Positions 10,124 to 18,665 of a stretch of DNA of 64,000 nucleotides are shown here, one piece after another (within the stretch, counting starts at the first letter, position 1; every line of letters starts with the position of its first letter). The translations under genes and the position numbers were made by a program. Source of the DNA: Bryopsis sp. KO-2023. Taxonomy: Eukaryota > Chlorophyta > Ulvophyceae > Bryopsidales > Bryopsidaceae. The notes under the pieces were generated by a model. That model saw only the letters and a program-made list of their open reading frames with translations. It did no database searches and was not told the origin of the DNA. The DNA lies in assembly GCA_030272585.1 (NCBI GenBank), contig BSYQ01000007.1, forward strand, positions 4,034,001-4,098,000. Reading direction: 5' to 3'.

Positions 10124-10772
10124 AAGTGACGATAAGCGCACGTTTTTGGCTGCTACAGCTCGCACACGTATCGGAATTGGGATTCCAAGGTTGCAAAAAG
10201 TATCTACAGAAAAAGAGCTTTCCAGAACATTTTGTCGCTAGGTTATCGGAGTTCAGACGAGAGAGTTATGGCCGTTTGAAGATCCTGACGTTTTTCAGGG
10301 TGGCCTATAAGGTTTCGTTTGAGTTCGCGAAGGAAAACTTGGGTTGTTTTCTTGTTCACTGAGTATTTTACCCTAGGTTAGGGTAAGGGTCAGCTCAGTT
10401 ACCCTAAGACAAGTGTTGGAGAGTTTTGGTGGTACTGTGTGCTTGTTTGGGTCCATAGGGCTTGTTGCTACTCAAAGGGGTGTTTTCTTTTGGGTGGATA
10501 AGTGAAAGTGGGCTGAGGTTTTTCTGGAAACCCACAAACATCAGTGAGGGCTGTGACTGGGGTTGCTGAGATATATTCTCCTTGAGCTAAGATCAAGACC
10601 CTAGAGAGCTCTAGTGTGTGTGTGTGTGTGCTCTCGAGAAGCCTTAGTGCTACATAGCATACCAAGGGCAGTTGTGTCTTGGATGGTGGAAAGAGTACAG
10701 TTGTACTGAAGTGCTTGGAGAGCTTCAGTGAGTGTGTTCCCTTTTATTTGGTCAATAGAAGGTGTGAGGAAA
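10124..10772 (+). other. Element A leader, noncoding
   Basis: 649 bp between primer site and gag ATG. I see no convincing ORF. It contains a short (gt)n tract at about 10615-10630. It presumably carries packaging signals, but none can be read from sequence alone. Confidence 0.5.
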
Positions 10773-10937
10773 ATGGCTCAACCAGAAGGGTCTACTGGCC
10801 TTGAGGTTCAAGACTTGGTCGGAGGTCAGACCGAGGAGCCAGAAATGGTAGCTCCCACAGTTGCAGAGTTGCAAAGGGAGTTGGTTTTGTTGAGAACCCA
10901 GCAAGAAAATTTTCAGAAAGAGGTCGAAAGCCGCAGA
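10773..10937 (+). CDS. Element A gag, N-terminal 55 codons (split by TRIM)
   Basis: The ATG at 10773 opens a frame (MAQPEGSTGLEVQDL..., Glu/Gln-rich, coiled-coil-like end) that runs exactly to the TRIM at 10938, where a TGA in the TRIM LTR ends it. Leaving out the TRIM and one gcaga copy, the frame continues in phase at 11483. The true Gag therefore starts here, and the ATG at 11552 is only internal. Confidence 0.85.
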
Positions 10938-11477
10938 TGATACGGGATAAAGCGGCACAGCCCGCAAAGGGGGCGGGCCGGTCCACCAACGTCCCGTATC
11001 GTGTATCATTTGGTTTCGGAGCCGAACTTGCGATCCGAAGGTCACAAGTTCGAGTCCTAGCGAGGCCATGGAAGTTGAGAGTGAGTTGGCACCTCTGACC
11101 CGAGAGTGGTAGTAACGAGAGGTGAAAGAGCATGAGGATCACTGCGAAGGAGGGGAGGGGGCTGAGATCATCACAGTGATCGCCGCCGCAGAGCAAGGCA
11201 AAAGACCATAAGCTCAAGAGACTAGACGGATCAAAGGGATAAGAACAAAGGATCAGAGGATCACAAGAAAGATCCTGGAGAACCCCCGAACAGACCCGCG
11301 AGAGAACGGTAACCCGGTAATCGCAGAGAGGGTCAAGGAGAATGGAGTAACGGGCACGAGGAGAAGGTGGTCGAGGGCGACCACTGGCCCGGGGGGGGGG
11401 ACGAGATGATACGGGATAAAGCGGCACAGCCCGCAAAGGGGGCGGGCCGGTCCACCAACGTCCCGTATCGTGTATCA
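10938..11477 (+). mobile_element. TRIM (miniature LTR retrotransposon) inside element A gag
   Basis: 540 bp with two 71-bp LTRs (10938-11008 and 11407-11477; TGATACG...GTATCA), which look identical. A gcaga TSD flanks it (10933-10937 and 11478-11482). The primer site TGGTTTCGGAGC is at 11011-11022, and a G-run (about 11390-11400) before the 3' LTR acts as polypurine tract. The 380-bp interior has no coding capacity, so it must borrow proteins from another element. It shares the primer site of all LTR elements here, but its LTR matches none of them beyond the TGATAC end also seen in B and D. Confidence 0.93.
11011..11062 (+). other. TRIM primer site plus B-box-like motif
   Basis: TGGTTTCGGAGC (11011-11022) is followed 25 bases later by GTTCGAGTCC (11048-11057), which fits the RNA polymerase III B-box/T-arm consensus. 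TTCGGAGCCGAA here is also a small inverted repeat. No full tRNA cloverleaf can be folded by eye. Confidence 0.4.
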
Positions 11478-11482
11478 GCAGA

Positions 11483-14400
11483 GGTGCTAAAAGGTCCGCG
11501 GTTGGAAAACCGGACAAGTTCGATGGACAATGTCCATGGGCTGAGCACAAGGTGACCTTAGAAATTTTATGGAATGCTGAGGGTGTGCCTCGTTCCGAGT
11601 GGGGTAAAATAGGTCCAACCTATTTGGGTCCCAAGGGGATCAAACACCTCATTGCACGTGTGGGTGAGGACAGTGTGTCCCAAGGTGCCCTATCGTGGGA
11701 GGATATGTGTATCGCCATGGATGATGGTAGTTTTGGTGAGTTGGCAACAGAGTATGCCATAACTCAAAAACTAGCCACATTCAGGGACCATATCAATCGG
11801 AAATGTGACACTGGAGAGTATGTTCGTCAGATGGACACATACTTTACCCTGCGTAAGACCAAGGTGGATGATATCACCAAGATTTGGTTCTTACGCCGCA
11901 ACTTGCACAGTGTGTTGAAAGAAGCGGTTGCAACGGATACTTCGGGAAAGGAATGGACCTCGTATGAGGATTTCCGATCTCATGTGTTGGCAAAAGGGGT
12001 TTCGCACGATGAGCGAACGCCAGTGTTGTCACAGAAGAGTGACGAAGAGGACAAGAAGAGCAATAAACGCAATGAAACAAACGAAAAGAGCAGAGGGTCG
12101 AATAGTCGAAAGAAGTTTCGATCGACTCCGGCTTTCACACCAGGTCGTGGTGGTGATTCTCAACCAACGCGGATGCGTCGGGGAAATGAGAAACGCTCTT
12201 TTGGCTTGAGTCCGAAGGAACTCGAGAGGCGTAGAGCTGCCAGTTTGTGTTTCAAGTGCGTTGCACCATACCAACCGGGTCACGTGTGTGATTCTGGAAT
12301 GGTAAGCAAGGGTGTGTTTGCTTGTTTCGGGAAAGAAGTTTTTCCAACAGTTGTGGAACATGCCACAGAAAAATCTGATCCAGTGGATGCAGATATGTTG
12401 GAACCCGAACAAACCATTTCATCAAAGACGAATCCTGACCAGGTTGTGTCTGTTGATAGAAATGAGAGTGGAACTCAAGAAGAGGATGAGATGGTCGTCG
12501 ATCCCATTGGGGACGTCCAAAATCATGTACTTCTGAGTGAGAAAGAGAAGGTGCCAGAGAAAGATTGCGTCTCTGGGATGCGACTCTTGGATACGGAATT
12601 TCATCGTTTGCAAGAAGCAAGTAGAGAGTTTACTTTAGACTCGTCTACAAACGATGTGAACTTTGCGTTGTGTAAAGAGTTTCGTACAGGAGAAAAATTT
12701 CTTGCATCGTCAGTAACAGGACATCATGTTTGGATGGATCCTGGACGAAAGAATGTGCATGAGTATATGCAACATTACTTGAATGGCAAGAAAGAATCAC
12801 CTTCTACCACCAGTTGCTGCGTGTTGATTCCTCACAACATGGCGGTGAAGATTAAAGAAATCGGGAAAATGCGATTGATTGCGCAGTACCGAAAAGGAGC
12901 AAAATTGTTTGCTCATGGTAGCGGAAAAGCACCAGGTTTGCTTTGGCCCGTTGATATCTATTATGATCCACCAGTAGCTTCGTTACCTGGAGGGGTATCG
13001 GAAGAGGATCATAATCATCAGATGTCAATGTCCTTTAAAGCATTAATTTCTGGTTCTCCTGGTCAAGTCTTGTTAGACTCTGGCGCCGCTGGTTTGGCCT
13101 ATATCTCGAAGCACTACTGCGAAAGCATAGGGTTGAGTTACAGGTGTACACAAGGTCAACAAGTTGAGATGGCTGATGGCAGTCCCTTACATGTTGTTGG
13201 GGTCACCTCGATTAACTTGCGAATGCAAGGCTTGCGGATGAAAATCGAGTGTCAAGTGATCACTGCCAAGCATTTTGATTTGTACCTTGGGGATGTGTGG
13301 TTACGCAATCACCGAGTTCTGATGGATTTCACTGTGGGCAGTGCATCGGTTCTATCCACACGGGGAAACCGACTCACGTTACGACCTGATTTGGCGTTGC
13401 GTGCCCCTACTCCGTCGAATGCACGGATCAATCCCTTGTTGAGTGTCTCACAAGTGAAAAGGCGGTTGAAGAAATCTTCGCTTTCACCTTTCCTTGTGTT
13501 GGTTCGGGAGGTCCCGCACCCTGTTGAGGGGGAGGAACCTGGGGTACCCGAAACTGAATCCCTTCCATCTGTGTCTCATTCAAGTGAGTTGGAAAACTTG
13601 TTGAATGAGTATGAGGACAGATTTGCGGATGAGTTGGCTGAATGTCCACCCGCTCGTGAAGAGGATGCAGCGATCGATCTAATCCCTGGAGCGAAACCGG
13701 TTCATAGACCTATGTTTCGGTATACACCAGAGGAAAGAAAAGAGATCGAGGAGCAAATCGCTGATATGTTGAGAAAGGGTTTGGTGAAACCAAGTTGTAG
13801 TCCATGGGGAGCACCTATCTTGTTTGTGCCCAAACCTGATGGTTCCCGGCGCATGTGCGTTGACTATAGAGGGTTGAACAAACTCACGATCAGGAATCAA
13901 TATCCTCTACCAAGGATAGATGATCTCCTTGATCAGTTGCAAGGTGCGAAGTTCTTTTCGGCCTTGGATTTAAAAGCAGGGTATTGGCAACTTCGAGTGA
14001 AGGAACCAGACCAACCGAAGACTGCTTTTAAGACCCCGTTCGGTCTGTATGAATATCGGGTGTTGCCGATGGGCTTGTGCAACGCACCAGCGATATTCCA
14101 GACGTGGATGAATCGGGTTTTCACCGGTATGATCGGGAAGTCGGTCCTGATATACTTGGATGATATACTCGTATTCAGCAAAACCCCCGAGGAGCATGTG
14201 CAACATTTACGAGCCGTATTGGAACGGTTGCGTGAGCACAAGGTCTTTCTTAAGAAGTCAAAGTGTGATTTCTTTAAGAATGAGCTTCATTATCTTGGTT
14301 TTGTGGTGAACCGAGACGGTATTACGGTGGATACTCGTAAGACTGCAAAGGTGTTCGAATGGCCTGTCCCGAAGGATGTAAGTGAGTTACGTTCTTTCCT

Positions 14401-16552
14401 TGGGCTGTCGAATTACTTTCGGAGGTTTGTGCAAGGGTACAGCAAACTTGTTGCCCCACTCACTAACTTGCTTAGGAAGGGCAAGGAGTGGAGTTGGACT
14501 GAGGATTGTCAAAAGGCATTCAAAGGAGTTAAGGAAAGCTTAACGAATGCGCCTTGTTTGGCAATGCCTAACTTCGATAAGGATTTCGAAGTGATTGCTG
14601 ATGCTTCGGATTATGCAATCGGGGCAATCTTGTTGCAAGAGGGACATCCAATAGCTTTCGAAAGTCGGAAGTTATCTGGAGCACAACTTAATTGGAGCAC
14701 CGGGGACAAGGAAATGTTCGCCGTGGTACATGCTTTGAAGTTGTGGCGTTGCTACTTGGATGTGCGTATGTTCAAGGTGGTGTGTGATCACCAGCCTAAT
14801 ACATATTTCCATTCCCAAGAAACGCTTTCACGGAGATCGGCACGTTGGCTCGAAGTCCTCCAGGGGTTTCGGTTCGAGTGGGAATACAGGCCGGGTCGGA
14901 CGAACGTGGCAGATCCCTTGTCACGATATCCGTCGTATTCTCAGCAGATCGGAATACTCTCGGAGCTGGGAGGTGGCCAGAAACGACCAACTTGGAAAGG
15001 GGATCCGTCCTCGCCCCGGACCGGTACGTCGGTGCTCAGTGATAGAATTCTTGAGGGGTTGGCACAAGATGAGTGGTTTGAAACCAGTGAGGTCGCCGCT
15101 CATGGTTGTCACTATGACTCAGGCTTGTGTTGGAATGGGGCACGTGTAGTGGTACCTGATTGGGATGGCCTAAGGCAGGAAATCCTGATTGGAAGTCATG
15201 AAAGTGTGTATGCCGGACACTTTGGGATCCGCAAGACCCAAAGGGCAGTTCTGAAACACTTTTGGTGGCCTGGCGTTGAGGGTGATATCGCAAACTTTGT
15301 GAAAGGATGTGATTCGTGTCAGAGGAATAAGCACCGACGCGGCAAGGTGCCAGGTCCTCTACAACCTTTACGTATACCGGATGGTAGATGGGAATCAGTA
15401 TCCATGGATTTGATTACTGATTTGCCTAAGTCGGGTTCGAGTGGATTCGATGCCATCATTGTCTTTGTAGACAGGCTCACAAAGATGGTTCGATGTGTTG
15501 CTACACATACGACTTGTGATGCGGTTGAATCGGCGAGGCTGTTCGTTGGTGAGGTTTTCCGTTCACACGGTCTTCCTAAGACTCTCATCAGTGACAGGGA
15601 TACAAGGTGGACGTCGAAGTTCTTCAAAGAACTATGTCGTACCTTGGGAGTCACACAGGCGTTATCGACGGCTTTCCATCCACAGACTGATGGTCAGACC
15701 GAGGCGATGAATAGGGTCCTCGAAGATACCCTGAGACATTTCGTTGGACCGCGCCAAAGTGATTGGAGTGATTTGCTCCCAGTGGTGGAATTTGCATTGA
15801 ATAATTCCAAGTCAATGGCCACTGATGAGACGCCGTTCTTCTTGAACTACGGTAGAGATCCGTGGACGCCGTTGACGGTGCAACTCCCTACCAGAGGATC
15901 AGGTGATCAAGGTGGGACGAGTAAAACCCAAGTGGGGGTACCGGCGGTGAAGAAGATGACTGAGGACATTCGCGAGGCGATTGTCAAGGCAAAGCGGTGT
16001 TTGGAAGCGGCTCAGCAAAGGATGAAATCTTATGCTGATGCGCGCAGACGTCCGGTAGATGTTCAAGTGGGAGATATGGTCTTGCTAGATGCTAGACATA
16101 TTAAACTGAAACATCCCGGCAGGAGGAAGTTGTTGCCACGATGGTTGGGTCCTTTCCGCGTTTTGGAAGGTGTCCAAAAGCGAAGGTCGATGGCCGAACA
16201 GGTTGCATTCCGGCTGGAACTGCCTGAGTCACTTCCGATCCACCCGGTCTTTCATGCTTCACTTCTGAAGAGGTATTGGAAGCATGGTAGGACACAACCT
16301 CCGCCACCTCCAGTTGAGATTGAGGGTGAGCTTGAATATGAGGTTGAGAAACTCCTCGACTACCGAGAGGTAAAGACAGGTCGACGAGTAATCCCGCAAT
16401 ACTTGGTAAAGTGGTTGGGATACTCGCATGAGCATAACTCATGGGAGCCCGAAGCAAATCTGGAGAATGCTCGGGATATGATTGAGGAATATAAGAAACC
16501 AACGTTGGTTCCCCTGAAACAAGTGCGTCGAAGTAGGCGACTTCGTTCGTGA
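11483..16552 (+). CDS. Element A gag-pol polyprotein with chromodomain
   Basis: Single frame, 1666 residues from the internal ATG at 11552, longer with the fragment at 10773. In order: Gag capsid region (FRDHINRKCDTGEYVRQM...); knuckle-like CFKC...GHVC (~12247-12290), the C-x2-C-x7-H-x-C form common in plant chromoviruses; a methyltransferase-like insert (~12580-12990, see findings); protease LLDSGAAG (~13070); RT with MCVDYRGLNK, MGLCNAPAIF and catalytic YLDD (~14155); RNase H VIADASDYAIG; integrase finger H...H...CDSCQRNK and D,D,E (SMDLITDLP, ISDRDTRW, TDGQTEAMN); and a C-terminal chromodomain (YEVEKLLDYR...YLVKWLGYSHEHNSWEPEANL, ~16335-16490). Chromodomains target integration to marked chromatin. 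No stop or frameshift apart from the TRIM, so it looks recently functional. Confidence 0.95.
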   Translation, partial: GAKRSAVGKPDKFDGQCPWAEHKVTLEILWNAEGVPRSEWGKIGPTYLGPKGIKHLIARVGEDSVSQGALSWEDMCIAMDDGSFGELATEYAITQKLATFRDHINRKCDTGEYVRQMDTYFTLRKTKVDDITKIWFLRRNLHSVLKEAVATDTSGKEWTSYEDFRSHVLAKGVSHDERTPVLSQKSDEEDKKSNKRNETNEKSRGSNSRKKFRSTPAFTPGRGGDSQPTRMRRGNEKRSFGLSPKELERRRAASLCFKCVAPYQPGHVCDSGMVSKGVFACFGKEVFPTVVEHATEKSDPVDADMLEPEQTISSKTNPDQVVSVDRNESGTQEEDEMVVDPIGDVQNHVLLSEKEKVPEKDCVSGMRLLDTEFHRLQEASREFTLDSSTNDVNFALCKEFRTGEKFLASSVTGHHVWMDPGRKNVHEYMQHYLNGKKESPSTTSCCVLIPHNMAVKIKEIGKMRLIAQYRKGAKLFAHGSGKAPGLLWPVDIYYDPPVASLPGGVSEEDHNHQMSMSFKALISGSPGQVLLDSGAAGLAYISKHYCESIGLSYRCTQGQQVEMADGSPLHVVGVTSINLRMQGLRMKIECQVITAKHFDLYLGDVWLRNHRVLMDFTVGSASVLSTRGNRLTLRPDLALRAPTPSNARINPLLSVSQVKRRLKKSSLSPFLVLVREVPHPVEGEEPGVPETESLPSVSHSSELENLLNEYEDRFADELAECPPAREEDAAIDLIPGAKPVHRPMFRYTPEERKEIEEQIADMLRKGLVKPSCSPWGAPILFVPKPDGSRRMCVDYRGLNKLTIRNQYPLPRIDDLLDQLQGAKFFSALDLKAGYWQLRVKEPDQPKTAFKTPFGLYEYRVLPMGLCNAPAIFQTWMNRVFTGMIGKSVLIYLDDILVFSKTPEEHVQHLRAVLERLREHKVFLKKSKCDFFKNELHYLGFVVNRDGITVDTRKTAKVFEWPVPKDVSELRSFLGLSNYFRRFVQGYSKLVAPLTNLLRKGKEWSWTEDCQKAFKGVKESLTNAPCLAMPNFDKDFEVIADASDYAIGAILLQEGHPIAFESRKLSGAQLNWSTGDKEMFAVVHALKLWRCYLDVRMFKVVCDHQPNTYFHSQETLSRRSARWLEVLQGFRFEWEYRPGRTNVADPLSRYPSYSQQIGILSELGGGQKRPTWKGDPSSPRTGTSVLSDRILEGLAQDEWFETSEVAAHGCHYDSGLCWNGARVVVPDWDGLRQEILIGSHESVYAGHFGIRKTQRAVLKHFWWPGVEGDIANFVKGCDSCQRNKHRRGKVPGPLQPLRIPDGRWESVSMDLITDLPKSGSSGFDAIIVFVDRLTKMVRCVATHTTCDAVESARLFVGEVFRSHGLPKTLISDRDTRWTSKFFKELCRTLGVTQALSTAFHPQTDGQTEAMNRVLEDTLRHFVGPRQSDWSDLLPVVEFALNNSKSMATDETPFFLNYGRDPWTPLTVQLPTRGSGDQGGTSKTQVGVPAVKKMTEDIREAIVKAKRCLEAAQQRMKSYADARRRPVDVQVGDMVLLDARHIKLKHPGRRKLLPRWLGPFRVLEGVQKRRSMAEQVAFRLELPESLPIHPVFHASLLKRYWKHGRTQPPPPPVEIEGELEYEVEKLLDYREVKTGRRVIPQYLVKWLGYSHEHNSWEPEANLENARDMIEEYKKPTLVPLKQVRRSRRLRS

Positions 16553-17110
16553 CTTGTGTAGGGTTGAGTGTTTTCTTCGTGATCAGGAAGGGGAGTACTG
16601 ATATGAAGAGGGGTTCGTGATCAGAAAAATCAAGTTGTTTGTATGAGCAGAAATACTTTCAACTAATGAACCTGCCTTAGTTGACGGTTAGCTACCTTGA
16701 CTTTGGGTTTCTCGCATAATGGGAGTCGACTTGCTTCCGAAACAGGAAGAAGAAGTTGCAAAAGAAGAAGTGTCGGGTATCGCATCTTCTTACTGCATAG
16801 GCGGATGTGCAGGTGCGAGAGTGTGGATATCAATTCGGGAGGAATTGATATGGTGTCTTGGTTCGCCACCAGGAATGGGTGTGTTGGATGTTGGTAGAAT
16901 CAGTGGGACAATAGTCAACTGATTATCCATTGTAGAGAGATGTGGGTGGTCCGCATAGCTAAAGGGGTAACCGATAGCTAAGGTACAAGAGTATCTTGAG
17001 TACCCATCTGCTCTATTGACCACACGAGGATAACTACTCCAGGTTATCATGGTATGTTGCAATAGCAACATATGCTCCAGAGGCACGAGTCACCAGGTGG
17101 AGACTCATCG
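16553..17110 (+). other. Element A 3' noncoding region
   Basis: 558 bp between the pol stop and the polypurine tract. No ORF, repeat or domain recognised. Confidence 0.5.
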
Positions 17111-17122
17111 GAGGGGGAGGAC
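17111..17122 (+). promoter_or_regulatory. Element A polypurine tract
   Basis: gagggggaggac directly before the 3' LTR, the expected plus-strand priming site. Confidence 0.75.
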
Positions 17123-17364
17123 TGTTATGCCCTCCTTGCCTGAGTGTGCCGCCTCCACTAGCCACGTGGGTGGCGTGGTGTAGTGGGTGGTCGATGTCAC
17201 ATCCCCCTGATGGGTGATGTGACTGGACAGGGTGTCCGCCTAGCTTGCTAGGTTCCTCCACGTGGTTGATGGGACCCATGGGGTTGGAGGGTTAAAGGAC
17301 TTCAAGGGGCTGTCCAGGGGGCTTCTTTTGGGGCGACAAGGTCGTGCAGGAGAGGTTCTAAACA
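17123..17364 (+). mobile_element. Element A 3' LTR (242 bp)
   Basis: Appears identical to 9868-10109; followed by the ctgtc TSD at 17365-17369. Confidence 0.95.
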
Positions 17365-17369
17365 CTGTC

Positions 17370-17509
17370 GGCCCGGCCGAATACTTATTCGGCCCGGACC
17401 ACAGCCTCATTGTAACTTGGACTATTGTAAAGTTCCTTGTTTGAAAGTGTTTCCGTGCTCTAGACGTAAGTCCACTCGACTAGTCTATTTTGTTCCAACG
17501 TTTGTATCA
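17370..17509 (+). mobile_element. Element B 5' LTR, second segment
   Basis: Last 140 bp of the B LTR, ending TTTGTATCA; matches 45238-45377. With 9621-9867 it restores 387 bp exactly once the duplicated ctgtc is counted once. Confidence 0.93.
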
Positions 17510-17511
17510 AC

Positions 17512-17523
17512 TGGTTTCGGAGC
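17512..17523 (+). promoter_or_regulatory. Element B primer-binding site
   Basis: TGGTTTCGGAGC two bases after the LTR. Confidence 0.85.
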
Positions 17524-17554
17524 CGAAGCCGGAACCAAGACCCATACCACCCGT

Positions 17555-18043
17555 ATGTCGAACAGCCACCCTACCTCGCCCCAGTCCTCCGCCGGCACAC
17601 ACGAACACCCGACTTCCCGTTATCTCACGGTGCCAGAGGAGCTGGTCGCACCACATTGGAGAAGATTCTATATCGACCAACTGGCCTTTTGCTACGGCGG
17701 CCCAAGCGTTATCGAGGGCGTACCTCCCGGACTTGAGGGACCACCTATTCGAAGGCCGAGCCCCGTACCACCGCCTACCGGGCCGAACGACAACGACGAC
17801 ACAGAAAGTGTCGGAAGCTGTGACTCCTGCTTCACCGAAGAGGAAAGGAACGACCCGGAGTTTCTGCGTTTCTACGCTGAAGTCCAGGAGCACCTACGCA
17901 ACCGGCGGGCAAACTCGGCCGAAGAACCCCTTCGCAATCGGGACCCACGACTTGCTCACGGAGTCCAACCATGGACCTCGTCCCCTACTATGCCGAACCA
18001 GAGGCCGAAGCCATCGCCTATCCCGACGGAGTGGAGGAGATGA
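17555..18043 (+). CDS. Small ORF before B gag (function unknown)
   Basis: 162 residues starting 31 nt after the primer site (MSNSHPTSPQSS...). It is Pro- and acid-rich with a segment RRFYIDQLAFCYGG and a Cys pair (SCDSCF). It overlaps the N terminus of gag by 73 nt in another frame. I recognise no domain. Element E has no room for an equivalent in its 131-nt leader. It could be a leader peptide or a gag extension once joined by frameshift; it could also be chance. Confidence 0.35.
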   Translation: MSNSHPTSPQSSAGTHEHPTSRYLTVPEELVAPHWRRFYIDQLAFCYGGPSVIEGVPPGLEGPPIRRPSPVPPPTGPNDNDDTESVGSCDSCFTEEERNDPEFLRFYAEVQEHLRNRRANSAEEPLRNRDPRLAHGVQPWTSSPTMPNQRPKPSPIPTEWRR

Positions 18044-18665
18044 GCGCAGGGGACAGCATGAGCCTGGGGACCGAAGAAGACCCCCCTCCGGTGCAAGGCG
18101 TGTTTGTGCAAAACAATATCCAGCACAACGTCCAGAACGTGCACCATGTGGAGGTGAACCAAGACGAGACCTCTATCACCGTAGCCCAGCTGGCGGCCAA
18201 CACCGAAGAATGGGCGGGACGTACTCAGGCCGAGCTGTACCAAGCACTCAACGAAGTGCGAGGAGAACTCCATCATACCCGCGAAGAAGCCGAAGCTCGA
18301 CAATGGCAAGTGGCCAACGAGCAGGCCGAAGCCATGAACACGGCCCTCGAGAACCAGAGAGCCGAACTGGAGGAGGTCATCAGCGTTGGAATCGAAGATC
18401 GAGAGTTAACAGTATTGGCGACAAAGCCGGAGATGATCGTCTCAACTACATTGGTGGAAACCGCGGCCGGGGAGGTTCAAGCCGAGGCCGAGGCCGAGGC
18501 CGTGGCCGCAGTGGGGGAAGATTTGGAGGACGAGGAGGTGGAGGCCGATCTACCACACCAAGTGGAAGAGGAGGCCGGGGTGGTATATCATGCTACTTGT
18601 GCGGAGGAGATCATGGGATCAGGAATTGTCCCAAGCTCTCGGCCGCAAAGCGTTCGATAAACTGA
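17971..18665 (+). pseudogene. Element B gag with internal deletion
   Basis: The N-terminal part (MDLVPYYAEPEAEA... with VQNNIQHNVQNVHH, then a coiled coil up to ~18380) resembles the start of the E and D Gags. The C-terminal part (an RG-rich block and the knuckle [13 protein letters not shown], ~18591-18630) lies in a different frame ending at 18665. The whole capsid domain present in D (988 aa) and E (883 aa) is absent, so a deletion of roughly 1 kb or more, which also broke the frame, is inferred near 18380-18400. This copy could not make a normal particle by itself. Confidence 0.7.

Larger units (their letters stand above)
9868..17364 (+). mobile_element. Element A: Ty3/gypsy chromovirus inserted in B's 5' LTR
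   Basis: A full-length element with two 242-bp LTRs (9868-10109 and 17123-17364) that look identical by eye and a ctgtc TSD (9863-9867, 17365-17369). It has one gag-pol frame with a chromodomain. Without the TRIM inside it, the element is about 6.95 kb. It carries no extra ORF after pol, unlike B, D and E. Confidence 0.95.

Noticed and set aside
11024..11062. A tRNA gene in the TRIM
   Set aside because: Only a B-box/T-arm-like motif is present; no acceptor or D-arm pairing could be drawn.
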